In this document: positions 36,829 through 44,264 of the stretch, one piece after another
How the letters are laid out: every line of letters begins with the position of its first letter
Position numbering within the stretch: position 1 is the stretch's first letter
Source of the DNA: Marinobacter sp. S0848L
Lineage (GTDB): Bacteria; Pseudomonadota; Gammaproteobacteria; Pseudomonadales; Oleiphilaceae
Reading direction: 5' to 3'
DNA length: 64,000 nucleotides
NCBI RefSeq assembly: GCF_023016065.1
Contig: NZ_JALKAQ010000001.1
Location: 558,001 to 622,000 of the forward strand
Position numbers and translations under genes: made by a program
The notes under the pieces: model-generated
The model's input: the letters and a program-made list of their open reading frames with translations, nothing else
Told to the model about the DNA's origin: nothing
The model's database searches: none

Positions 36829-36858
36829 AAAAAATGGCGACTCCAAGAGCCGCCATTT
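36829..36858 (-). terminator. Terminator of dps
   Basis: On the minus strand AAATGGCG and CGCCATTT form an 8-bp stem with an inner CTC/GAG pairing and are followed by seven T residues, 24 bases after the dps stop codon. Confidence 0.85.
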
Positions 36859-36881
36859 GAGATGCCGTCGCTTTACCGGGT

Positions 36882-37355
36882 TTAGTGGCCCAAGTAGCTC
36901 CGGTACATCCAGACCGTTTTTTCCTGCTCTGAAATGTAATCGCTCATCAGCGCAGCTGTGCCTTCGTCGTCAGATTCGCCGGCAAGGCTAAGAATGTCAC
37001 GCTGTTTTGCGATCAGCTTACTGAAGCTATCCACAATGTTGCTTACGGCTTCTTTGCCATCCGAAACGTTCTTGCGCTCAGCCACTTCCGACTGCTCAAT
37101 GTATGTGCTGTAAGCGTGAGCCGGAACGTGGCCCAACGTCAGAACGCGCTCGGCGATTTCATCAATTTTAAGCAGCAGATCGTCGTACAGTTCTTCAAAC
37201 TTCGCGTGCAGCTCGAAGAAGTTCTCGCCCTTAATGTTCCAGTGGTATCCGCGAACGTTCATGTAAAAAATCTGGTAGTTCGCTAAAAGCCCGTTCAAGG
37301 AATCCGCCAGCTTCTGCGTTTGTGCTGTATCAAGACCGATAAAATTCTTACCCAT
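36882..37355 (-). CDS. dps: Dps-family ferritin-like protein
   Basis: A 157-residue member of the Dps family. The ferroxidase residues lie in YMNVRGYHWNIKGENFFELHAKFEELYDDL, with the His and the Asp/Glu ligands at the usual spacing, and helices fill the rest. Dps shells oxidise ferrous iron with peroxide, store it and bind DNA in stationary phase. The N-terminus has few lysines, so DNA binding may be weak. A perfect AGGAGG precedes the start, indicating high expression. A possible OxyR half-site lies about 125 bases upstream. Confidence 0.93.
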   Translation of the reverse strand: MGKNFIGLDTAQTQKLADSLNGLLANYQIFYMNVRGYHWNIKGENFFELHAKFEELYDDLLLKIDEIAERVLTLGHVPAHAYSTYIEQSEVAERKNVSDGKEAVSNIVDSFSKLIAKQRDILSLAGESDDEGTAALMSDYISEQEKTVWMYRSYLGH

Positions 37356-37480
37356 GATGAACCTCCTGGTTTTATTTTGGGCTTTCGCTAATTAAGACAA
37401 TAAGCCCTTTTGTTGCGCTATTGAAGTTTAGTTCTCCAATCGCATCGATAGTGAATGGCCATAAACTCAACCAAAAACCT

Positions 37481-37495
37481 ATAGGTCTGCACTAT
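37481..37495. promoter_or_regulatory. Possible OxyR-type half-site upstream of dps
   Basis: ATAG, seven bases, CTAT matches one half of the OxyR tetrad. A poorer copy (ATAG-N7-CCAT) lies at 37448-37462 but not at the ideal distance. OxyR control of dps is known in E. coli; here it is only a suggestion. Confidence 0.3.
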
Positions 37496-37578
37496 CAAAT
37501 CCACTTGAACATTCTATTTGAGAAACGCTCTCATTTATCTTGTAATGACGTTAACACATCATCCTCGCGGAGAAAGTC

Positions 37579-37878
37579 ATGAGCGCGTTAAAACACTTTG
37601 TTCACAATCACGGATCACACGTTGACCAATCGCTGCTGAAAACCATCACGTTTGCGGTCACTCACTTCACCGTTGCGTTCTCCGTCGCTTACCTGTTAAC
37701 CGGAGATCTTCTAATCGGTGGGTTGATCGCCATGGTGGAGCCGGCCATCAATACCGTTGCTTACTTCTTCCATGAAAAGATGTGGGCACGCCACAGCCAG
37801 AATTCAACCACTTCAGCTGAAAACCGTTTTCAGCCCACGCCACAATCCGGCTGGTCGTCAGCGTCAAACCCGGGCTAA
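37579..37878 (+). CDS. DUF2061 membrane protein
   Basis: A 99-residue protein with two hydrophobic helices (TITFAVTHFTVAFSVAYLLTG and LIGGLIAMVEPAINTVAYFF) and the DUF2061 ending FHEKMW. The Pro/Ser-rich tail after residue 75 is extra. The role of the family is unknown. A GGAGA site precedes the ATG. It is divergent from dps and overlaps the next gene tail to tail by four bases. Confidence 0.8.
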   Translation: MSALKHFVHNHGSHVDQSLLKTITFAVTHFTVAFSVAYLLTGDLLIGGLIAMVEPAINTVAYFFHEKMWARHSQNSTTSAENRFQPTPQSGWSSASNPG

Positions 37879-39314
37879 CTGCCCGGGCCACAGTCCATGC
37901 ACTCATCGACCGCTTCCGGCCCTTCCTCCAAATGGTAAAGAAGGTTTTTCAGGGCGGTTCTTAACCCTTCTTCAATAACCGGGTGGTAAAACGGCATCGC
38001 CAGCATCTCGCTAACGGTCATCCGTTTTTGAACACACCAGGCCAACAAATGCGCGATGTGTTCAGCTGCCGGGCCAAACATCTCGGCACCCAGAAACAAT
38101 CCGGTTCGGTGTTCGCCGTACAGCCGCAACAAGCCGCGATTCTTACCGATCACCTTACTGCGGCCCTGATCTTCAAAGCTGACCTCTCCAACGGCAAAAC
38201 AGCCCTCGCATTTTTTATCGACGTCGTGAATGCTTAAACCGACAGAAGCAATCTGGGGGTCGGTAAATACCACCCCCATCGAGGCCTTTCGGATGACCGC
38301 GCGGACATCGGGCCAGCTACCGGCGTTATCTCCGGCAATGCGGCCTTCGTCTGCGGCTTCATGCAGCAAAGGGCGCTCGTTGTTGACATCACCAACCAGA
38401 AAAATATGGCTATCGCCGCAGCGCATGGTATTGGGGTCAACATCTGGCATACCGCGGTCGTCCAGTTCGATGCCCGCGTTCTGGATATCAAGGTTATCGA
38501 TATTCGGCCGCCGCCCTGTCGCCGCCAACAGATACTCGAACGTATCCTTATGCTCCTGCCCGTTTTCCACCCAGGTGATCTGTACTCCAGTTTCAGTGCG
38601 CTCGATTCGCTTCGTTTCAGCCTTCGCGCTCAGCGGGAACTCCTCACCAAACGTTTGTAGCGCATAATCACGGATTTTCTCATCGCGAATGCCGCCAACG
38701 CCGCCGCGCACGCCAAACAGCCGAATGCGAACACCTAGCCGGCTCAGCGCCTGCCCCAGCTCCACACCGATTATCCCGGGGCCAAACACGGCTACCGATT
38801 CCGGCAGGTCGTCCCAGCTGAAAATATCGTCGTTCACCACCAACCGATCTTTCGCACCGTTAAACATGTCCGGGACATTGGGCCGCGACCCCGTGGCTAT
38901 CACAATGCGATCAGCGATCACCTCGGTGTCTTCGCCGACAATCAAACGGTGCGGGTCCACAAAGCGAGCATGGCCCATCAACCGCAGTTCCTCTGGCTGA
39001 TTTTCCATGGACCGAACCACCGATTGCACAAACCGGTCACGTTCGTTGCGCACGCGTGCCATCACCTGGCGGCCATCAATCTTGATGCCGGCAACCTGCA
39101 CACCAAACTGACCAGCCTGGCCCGCATTATGGGCGCTTTCGGCAGCAGCGATCAGCAGTTTACTGGGCATACAGCCCACTCGCGCACAGGTGGTGCCGTA
39201 TTGCTTAGCCTCGATCAACACCACCTTGTCGGTTTTCTTTCGTGCCCGCTGGTAAGCCACCATACCTGCGGTACCGGCACCGATAATGGCCACATCGACT
39301 TCACGCTTTTCCAT
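37875..39314 (-). CDS. Dihydrolipoamide-dehydrogenase-like pyridine nucleotide-disulfide oxidoreductase
   Basis: A 479-residue flavoenzyme. It has the FAD motif VAIIGAGTAGMVAYQRA, a redox-active pair in TTCARVGCMPSK, the NAD motif VAVFGPGIIGVELGQAL, the second FAD motif HIFLVGDVNNERPLLHEAADEG, and the dimer-interface His-Glu in FYHPVIEEG. The redox loop is CARVGC rather than the CLNVGC of E2-linked enzymes, and the C-terminus ends ECMDCGPGS with an extra Cys pair recalling mercuric reductase. No 2-oxoacid dehydrogenase genes adjoin. The physiological disulfide is unknown. Confidence 0.85.
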   Translation of the reverse strand: MEKREVDVAIIGAGTAGMVAYQRARKKTDKVVLIEAKQYGTTCARVGCMPSKLLIAAAESAHNAGQAGQFGVQVAGIKIDGRQVMARVRNERDRFVQSVVRSMENQPEELRLMGHARFVDPHRLIVGEDTEVIADRIVIATGSRPNVPDMFNGAKDRLVVNDDIFSWDDLPESVAVFGPGIIGVELGQALSRLGVRIRLFGVRGGVGGIRDEKIRDYALQTFGEEFPLSAKAETKRIERTETGVQITWVENGQEHKDTFEYLLAATGRRPNIDNLDIQNAGIELDDRGMPDVDPNTMRCGDSHIFLVGDVNNERPLLHEAADEGRIAGDNAGSWPDVRAVIRKASMGVVFTDPQIASVGLSIHDVDKKCEGCFAVGEVSFEDQGRSKVIGKNRGLLRLYGEHRTGLFLGAEMFGPAAEHIAHLLAWCVQKRMTVSEMLAMPFYHPVIEEGLRTALKNLLYHLEEGPEAVDECMDCGPGS

Positions 39315-39378
39315 CAGGCCTCCTCAAACAACATTTCGCTGAGTTTTCTATAACTTACGCTTCGAGTATAGAAGCATA

Positions 39379-39406
39379 TTGACTCATGACAGGTGAAAAC
39401 GATAAA
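39379..39406 (+). promoter_or_regulatory. Sigma-70-type promoter for the LysE exporter
   Basis: TTGACT (39379-39384), a 16-base spacer and GATAAA (39401-39406) lie about 45 bases before the GTG start of the exporter gene. Confidence 0.5.
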
Positions 39407-39450
39407 AAATCCGCTTATGCTTTCGGGTTTAACCAGGATGGAGACAACAG

Positions 39451-40122
39451 GTGCAGGATTACTGGCTGGAATTTCTTACCGTGGCATTGATTCATCTGTT
39501 GGCCGTTGCCAGCCCCGGGCCAGACTTCGCGGTGATGCTGCGCCAAGCCATCACCCAATCACGCCGAAACGCGATGCTCAGTGCCGTCGGGATCGGTCTG
39601 GGTATTTTGCTGCACGTTGGCTATTCGCTACTGGGCATCGGGTTGATCATTCAGCAATCGGTGATGCTGTTTACCGTGCTGAAGATTGTGGGTGCTCTGT
39701 ATTTGTTGTGGATCGCCTGGCACTGTTTGCGGGCCAAGCCCGGCGGCGTTCATGTCGAAACAAAGAATGGCAAGGCGCAGTCAGGTTGGGCGGCGTTCCG
39801 CCTCGGTTTCCTGACCAACGTGCTTAACCCGAAAGCGACGCTGTTTTTCGTGTCCTTGTTTTCCGTGGTCATCAACCCGGGGACACCGGTGCTGCTTCAG
39901 GCCGGCTACGGCCTCTACATGGCAATAGCCACCGGCTTGTGGTTTACCTTGGTGGCGCTGTTCTTCACCCACCCCCGTGTCCGCCGAGGTTTCAACCGGT
40001 TCGGACACTGGCTCGACAGGGTCATGGGCGGTGTTCTGGTGCTGCTGGCCGGGCAGTTGCTGTTTTCTACAGTGAGCGGATCAGAGCCTCTGTCTGCTCC
40101 CACCCCAGGCACGGGTCAGTAA
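39451..40122 (+). CDS. LysE/RhtB-family amino acid exporter
   Basis: A 223-residue inner-membrane protein with about six helices. It has the family opening IHLLAVASPGPDFAVMLRQAI and the conserved FRLGFLTNVLNPKATLFFVSLF. RhtB-type members export threonine, homoserine or other amino acids. The start is a GTG with GGAG seven bases upstream. Its last 56 bases overlap the 3' end of DAHP synthase on the other strand, yet both C-termini look family-typical. Confidence 0.88.
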   Translation: MQDYWLEFLTVALIHLLAVASPGPDFAVMLRQAITQSRRNAMLSAVGIGLGILLHVGYSLLGIGLIIQQSVMLFTVLKIVGALYLLWIAWHCLRAKPGGVHVETKNGKAQSGWAAFRLGFLTNVLNPKATLFFVSLFSVVINPGTPVLLQAGYGLYMAIATGLWFTLVALFFTHPRVRRGFNRFGHWLDRVMGGVLVLLAGQLLFSTVSGSEPLSAPTPGTGQ

Positions 40123-41119
40123 TCGAGCAGCCGTAAACCAAGTCTTCGCCGTCGTCCTGGCGGCCGAAGGCCAGGAAGCTCTCCAGCATCAAGCCCTTGA
40201 TGTGGCTGTTGCCATTGCGCTTCTGCGCCATCACCTCATGGGCAATCTCGACTTGCCGTTCCGCCTGCTTGCAGGCGTTATCGTGACTGCAGTCGACCAT
40301 CACAGACGCTGACACACCAGCGCTTTGCAATTCCTTCACCGCCCGGGCAATGCTTGTTTCATCGTAGTTGGTGACCCCTCGGCCGCCACGCAGAACCAGA
40401 TGGGTATCCGGGTTTCCAGCGGTGGTGATCATCGCCGGCGCGCCCGAGTGGGAAATGCCCATGTGATGATGGCTGTGCGCCGCCGATTTCATGGCGTTGA
40501 TCGCCACAGACACGCCACCGTCGGTGCCGTTCTTGAAACCGGTAGGCATGGGCAACCCGCTGACCAGCTCGCGGTGAATCTGTGATTCAGTGGTGCGAGC
40601 GCCAATGGCCGTCCAGCTCACCAAATCGCCAAGGTAATCCATCATGAACGGGCTCAAGGCTTCGGTGGCCAGCGGCAAACCCAGTTCAGACAGCGCCAAC
40701 AGCAACTTTCGGGAACGCACCAGCCCCTGGTTCAAATCGCCCTCTCCGGTGCGCGCCGGGTCGTACAACAGCCCTTTCCAACCCACCGTGGTGCGAGGTT
40801 TTTCGAGGTACGCGCGCATCACAATCAGGAACCGGTCACTGACCTCATCCGCGAGCGCTTTCAGCTTGGTGCCGTAATCCAACGCAGCCTGTTCATCGTG
40901 AATCGAGCAAGGCCCGATAACGATCAGCGTGCGCGGGTCTTCACCCTTCAGCACATTGCGAATCTGCTCTCGGTAGCCAGCGATGGCCCGGGTCAGAGGC
41001 TCGCCGGCAGGAAACTGTTGGCGCAGCTCATTGGCGGTTGGCAGCTTCGCTTCCTGACGAGGCTGGCAAGTGGTCGACGATACTGAGTCCAACGTTTCAG
41101 TTTTCAGAGGCATGTTCAT
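40067..41119 (-). CDS. 3-deoxy-7-phosphoheptulonate (DAHP) synthase, class I
   Basis: A 350-residue AroF/G/H-type enzyme condensing phosphoenolpyruvate and erythrose 4-phosphate, the entry to aromatic amino acid synthesis. Signature segments: VIGPCSIHDEQAALDYG, MRAYLEKPRTTVGWKGL, SWTAIGARTTESQIHRE, GTDGGVSVAINAMKSAAHSH and MVDCSHDNACKQ. An allosteric aromatic residue could not be assigned reliably, so the feedback type (Phe, Tyr or Trp) is left open. A leader peptide rich in all three aromatics and an attenuator-like terminator lie directly upstream, pointing to control by aromatic aminoacyl-tRNA supply. Confidence 0.95.
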   Translation of the reverse strand: MNMPLKTETLDSVSSTTCQPRQEAKLPTANELRQQFPAGEPLTRAIAGYREQIRNVLKGEDPRTLIVIGPCSIHDEQAALDYGTKLKALADEVSDRFLIVMRAYLEKPRTTVGWKGLLYDPARTGEGDLNQGLVRSRKLLLALSELGLPLATEALSPFMMDYLGDLVSWTAIGARTTESQIHRELVSGLPMPTGFKNGTDGGVSVAINAMKSAAHSHHHMGISHSGAPAMITTAGNPDTHLVLRGGRGVTNYDETSIARAVKELQSAGVSASVMVDCSHDNACKQAERQVEIAHEVMAQKRNGNSHIKGLMLESFLAFGRQDDGEDLVYGCSITDPCLGWEQTEALIRSL

Positions 41120-41150
41120 ATCCGTGTTCCCGTTTTCCCTAAGTCAGAAT

Positions 41151-41190
41151 CAAAAAAGCCCCGGCTGGGCTACCAGTCGGGGCTTTTTGA
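41151..41190 (-). terminator. Attenuator-like terminator in the DAHP synthase leader
   Basis: On the minus strand AAAAAGCCCCG pairs with CGGGGCTTTTT and an inner CTGG/CCAG stem closes a TAGC loop, followed by a run of T residues. It ends 32 bases before the DAHP synthase start codon on the same strand, which makes it a premature terminator, not an end-of-gene one. Confidence 0.85.
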
Positions 41191-41197
41191 GTCCGGT

Positions 41198-41225
41198 GGC
41201 AGCCTGGGTTGTTTGCCGGGCTGCC
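41198..41225 (-). promoter_or_regulatory. Pre-terminator hairpin with alternative pairing in the DAHP synthase leader
   Basis: GGCAGCC and GGCTGCC (minus strand, 41225-41219 and 41204-41198) form a 7-bp stem. The second arm plus one base (GGCTGCCA, 41204-41197) can instead pair with TGGTAGCC (41175-41168), which is inside the terminator, with one G-U pair. This mutually exclusive folding is the layout of an attenuator. The first arm lies 30 bases past the leader stop codon, so how ribosome stalling would switch the folds is not clear from the sequence alone. Confidence 0.6.
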
Positions 41226-41254
41226 TTCCTCGCTAAATTCGGTCGATGAAGATC

Positions 41255-41392
41255 TTATGGGCGGCCCGAGCTCTGGCTAAAATAAAAGCCATAACCACAC
41301 CACCAAAAATACACAGCAGAACCTGCGGCCTTCAGGTTTTCACCGAAAGCTTTCAGAACATTCAATTGACAGGCTGCGTGTAGTGTCTTCAT
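41255..41392 (-). CDS. Aromatic-rich leader peptide of DAHP synthase (45 aa)
   Basis: An ATG-to-TAA frame of 45 codons upstream of the DAHP synthase gene. It begins MKTLHAACQLNVL and contains YFWWCGYGFYF at residues 28-38: two Trp, three Phe-type and Tyr positions packed together, seven Phe/Trp/Tyr and one more Tyr/Phe within eleven residues. It is followed by a hairpin and an intrinsic terminator before the structural gene, the layout of a transcription attenuator. No clear ribosome site precedes the ATG, and the candidate promoter ends only about ten bases upstream, so the mRNA may be leaderless or the true start may be an internal GTG at codon 27. Confidence 0.7.
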   Translation of the reverse strand: MKTLHAACQLNVLKAFGENLKAAGSAVYFWWCGYGFYFSQSSGRP

Positions 41393-41401
41393 GCTTTTTA
41401 C

Positions 41402-41429
41402 TATATACCCACGGTTTTAGGGTTGGCAA
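41402..41429 (-). promoter_or_regulatory. Sigma-70-type promoter of the leader/DAHP synthase transcript
   Basis: On the minus strand TTGCCA (41429-41424), a 16-base spacer and TATATA (41407-41402). Transcription would begin near 41395, almost at the leader ATG. Confidence 0.55.
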
Positions 41430-41487
41430 CCGGCAATGCTGATTATTTTATCATCAGCTGTCGGCATCAAGGATTGTGGAGGTCTGC

Positions 41488-42291
41488 ATGAATATCGAAA
41501 AACCGAGCTGGTTCGCCCGTTTCACAACACTCGGGATGGTCTGCCTGCTGGCCTTGTCCGTCGTCACCACCCACGTTCAGGCCGAACCCGAAGCCCGCAT
41601 TTATCAGCTGAAGAACCGGACCGCTGATGATGTTTCCCAACAGATTCGTGCGCTCTATCAACAAGCTCCTGTTTCTGTGACCGCCCGGGGCCTGCAATTG
41701 GTGGTTCGAGGTGAACCGGAGCTGCTGGACGAAATTGGCACCTTGGTGAACACGCTGGACGTACCACCGGTGCAAATGCGCATCAGTGTTCGCTACCTGC
41801 AGGACATCGGCGGAAAACAATCCGGGGCCGGCGTCAGTATTACCAACAACAAAGCGAACGCTCGTGTGCAAAGCCGCACCTACAGCACCAATTCCAACAG
41901 AGTCCGCCAACTGGTTGTTCAGGACGGTCAGTCGGCGCACATCACCTCGGGTAATGTGCGCAGCTTGCCGTTCGCCGTTCAGGGTGGGCGAAACCCGGCG
42001 ATGATTCTGGAAAGAGTAGAAACCCGGAGCGGCTTCGTGGTGAGCCCGCAAGCCATATCGGATCAAGCCATAGAATTGAACATTGTTTCTTTCGAGGAAG
42101 ACCCGGCCGCGCTGGAAGGCTATGAAACCGAAGCGCTGATGACCATACGCCGGGTTCAACCCGGGCAGTGGGTTGATCTTGGTGGCACCCGGACGGAAGA
42201 TACACACCAGCGAGACGGCATTCTCTATCGGGCAAACGGCAAGCAAGCCGACAATCAGTCGATTGAAGTAAAGGTGGAGGTTCTGCCCTGA
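41488..42291 (+). CDS. Secreted protein with a secretin-type short (NolW-like) domain
   Basis: A 267-residue protein with a signal peptide (cut near VQA-EPE). Residues about 28-100 (IYQLKNRTADDVSQQIRALY...GLQLVVRGEPELLDEIGTLVNTLD) resemble the N1/NolW repeat that precedes the secretin channel in GspD/PilQ. The rest (VQMRISVRYLQDIGGKQSGAG...SFEEDPAALEGYETEALM) is like the first part of a secretin core, but the channel-forming C-terminus is missing. It stands alone, so it is not a working secretin; a scaffold or pilotin-like role is possible. TGGAGG precedes the start. Confidence 0.65.
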   Translation: MNIEKPSWFARFTTLGMVCLLALSVVTTHVQAEPEARIYQLKNRTADDVSQQIRALYQQAPVSVTARGLQLVVRGEPELLDEIGTLVNTLDVPPVQMRISVRYLQDIGGKQSGAGVSITNNKANARVQSRTYSTNSNRVRQLVVQDGQSAHITSGNVRSLPFAVQGGRNPAMILERVETRSGFVVSPQAISDQAIELNIVSFEEDPAALEGYETEALMTIRRVQPGQWVDLGGTRTEDTHQRDGILYRANGKQADNQSIEVKVEVLP

Positions 42292-42292
42292 C

Positions 42293-42808
42293 TTAAACGC
42301 CGCGTTTGCCCAGCAACAGATCGCGGGCCTCATTCAGCTTGGCCGCCAGATAATCATTGCCGCCACGATCCGGATGCAGTTTCTGCATGAGTTTCCGATG
42401 GGCAGTAACTATGTCATCCCGGGAACATCCCGGTTGCACACCCAGAATGTCGCAGGCCTCTTGTTCTGACATCGTTCCGGAGCCTGAAGCATTTTGGCCG
42501 GCCGAAGCGCCATTCGGGCCATCCGCACCATCGTTTTGAGGCCCCGACGAATCGCCCATCATTTTTCGAAATAAAGGCGCATAACGCAGCAGCGCCGGCA
42601 ACTTGCGTAATAAAGGAATGAGCGCAGCCACCGCCGCAGTCAAAACATGCACTCGCCCGGTCAGCACCATAAACAGCAGCATCGCGCCGCCTGCCACCAG
42701 CACAATTTTCCAAATGGCGGCTTTCTGCCCCTGAGGAGACAAAGCACCCCACTTTTTAAGCACAACGAATACTGCGATGGCCAGAGCCAGGCCAAGTACC
42801 AGCTGCAT
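42293..42808 (-). CDS. Membrane-anchored J-domain protein
   Basis: A 171-residue protein with two N-terminal hydrophobic segments ([18 protein letters not shown] and [17 protein letters not shown]), a Gly/Asn-rich linker and a C-terminal J domain with the HPD motif ([15 protein letters not shown]). The J domain at the C-terminus after a membrane anchor recalls Pam18/TIM14-like and DjlC-type cochaperones that call DnaK to the membrane. Its client is unknown. The stop lies one base from that of the convergent secretin-like gene. Confidence 0.82.
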   Translation of the reverse strand: MQLVLGLALAIAVFVVLKKWGALSPQGQKAAIWKIVLVAGGAMLLFMVLTGRVHVLTAAVAALIPLLRKLPALLRYAPLFRKMMGDSSGPQNDGADGPNGASAGQNASGSGTMSEQEACDILGVQPGCSRDDIVTAHRKLMQKLHPDRGGNDYLAAKLNEARDLLLGKRGV

Positions 42809-43166
42809 AATTCATTATTCTCCTATCGCGGCTCGCGGATCATCACACCAACGGTTGATAGCCAATGTACTGCGTTCAGCGGTGTCACGCACGAATCAAA
42901 TTCAGCCGTCTGCCCCCAAATTACTTAATTACACCTACTATTGATGAAACTGGCGTTAATTTGCACAAAAAATGGTCTTATAAAGCAACCAAGCTAATGA
43001 CAAAACAGTACAACTTTTGTAGCATGCTACGCGCTACGCTTACTGACCATTTGCGTCTATTTTAAATGCAATCGTCATCAGCTCTTAACTCGCCATAACA
43101 AGCTTCCGCTTTTCTTAGTCTTGGCGACGGAATACGCATCAGGAAACCAGCCCCAGGAACTCATCT
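42809..43166. other. 358-bp AT-richer gap with a 12-bp palindrome
   Basis: This gap separates the J-domain gene from the second RND operon, both of which start from it. It holds a perfect palindrome, GTAGCATGCTAC (43019-43030), about 140 bases before the efflux start, followed by the related CGCTACGC. This could be an operator for the efflux genes. I see no gene or RNA in it. Confidence 0.4.
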
Positions 43167-44264
43167 ATGCGCACCGCATCCCGTTTTGTCATCGCCATCG
43201 TTTTTCTAGGTCTCGTCCTCGGCGGTATCTTCGGCTACAAATTCATGCAATTTGGCCAACTGAAAGAGATGCTGTCACAGCCTCAACCGCCCGCTATTAT
43301 CTCGGTTACGCAATCAACAACCGAGAATTGGAAGCCGTCTATCAAAGCCGTTGGCAGCATTGAAGCCGTAAACGGCATCGCCGTATCCAATGAAGTTCCT
43401 GGTGTGATCAAATCCATCAACTTCGAATCCGGCGACAACGTCAAGAAAGGCGACATCCTGATCGAACTGGATGCCGCGATTGATGAAGCCGCCTTGCGCA
43501 CCCGCCGGGCCGAGGCTCAGTTGGCAGACCAGGATTTCAAGCGAATCTCCGATCTCCTGCCCAAGCGCGCGGTGTCACAGTCTCAATACGATACGGCAAA
43601 AGCCAATTACGACGCCGCTCGTGCTCGCGTCAACGAAGCGCAAGCGCAGCGCGACAAGAAAATCATTCGCGCACCGTTTGATGGCAGGCTCGGCATTCGC
43701 ATGGTCAACCAGGGTGAATACCTGCCGACCGGTAGCCCGATTGTCGAAGTGAACATGCTCGACCCCATCTACGTGGATTACACCCTGTCCGAGAAACACC
43801 TCGCCAACGTTGAAAGTGGCTTCCCGGTTTCGGTCACCGTGGCCGCCGTGCCAGAGCACACGTTTGAAGGCAAAGTCAGCGCGATCAACACCTCAGTCAG
43901 CCCGGAAACCCGTACCGTACGGATCCGCGCCACCCTGAACAACGAGGATCACCTACTGCGCCCCGGCATGTTCGCGACCATTCAGACCGGCCAGCCCAGA
44001 GACAACAAGGTTGTCACGCTTCCGCGTACCGCGATCTCTTACAACACCTACGGCAATTTTGTGTTCGTTGTCACCGATAACGACAAGGACGAGCAGGTTG
44101 TTGAACGTCGCACGGTCACCACCGGTGAGGTTCGCAATGGCCGCACCGCCATCACTTCTGGCCTGGAAGCAGGTGAAACCGTGGTTTCCAAAGGCCTGTT
44201 GAGACTGCGTGCCGGCCAGCGCGTCAAGATTCAGGACGAATCCGACAAGGAGGCGTCTGAATAA
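43167..44264 (+). CDS. RND efflux membrane fusion protein (second system)
   Basis: A 365-residue adaptor anchored by an uncleaved N-terminal helix (FVIAIVFLGLVLGGIFGYKF), with no lipobox, unlike the first system. It shows the MFP order: strand region (VKAVGSIEAVNGIAVSNEVPG), short coiled coil (RRAEAQLADQDFKRISDLL), DGRLGIRMVNQGEYLPTGSPI and the beta-barrel (ETRTVRIRATLNNEDHLLRPGMF). It resembles the MexH/VexC-like branch. It is coupled to the pump gene by a TAATG overlap. No outer-membrane channel gene follows. Confidence 0.93.
   Translation: MRTASRFVIAIVFLGLVLGGIFGYKFMQFGQLKEMLSQPQPPAIISVTQSTTENWKPSIKAVGSIEAVNGIAVSNEVPGVIKSINFESGDNVKKGDILIELDAAIDEAALRTRRAEAQLADQDFKRISDLLPKRAVSQSQYDTAKANYDAARARVNEAQAQRDKKIIRAPFDGRLGIRMVNQGEYLPTGSPIVEVNMLDPIYVDYTLSEKHLANVESGFPVSVTVAAVPEHTFEGKVSAINTSVSPETRTVRIRATLNNEDHLLRPGMFATIQTGQPRDNKVVTLPRTAISYNTYGNFVFVVTDNDKDEQVVERRTVTTGEVRNGRTAITSGLEAGETVVSKGLLRLRAGQRVKIQDESDKEASE

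Noticed and set aside
43019-43030. GTAGCATGCTAC as a recombination or attachment site
   Set aside because: No integrase or duplicated end is seen; it is kept only as a possible operator.
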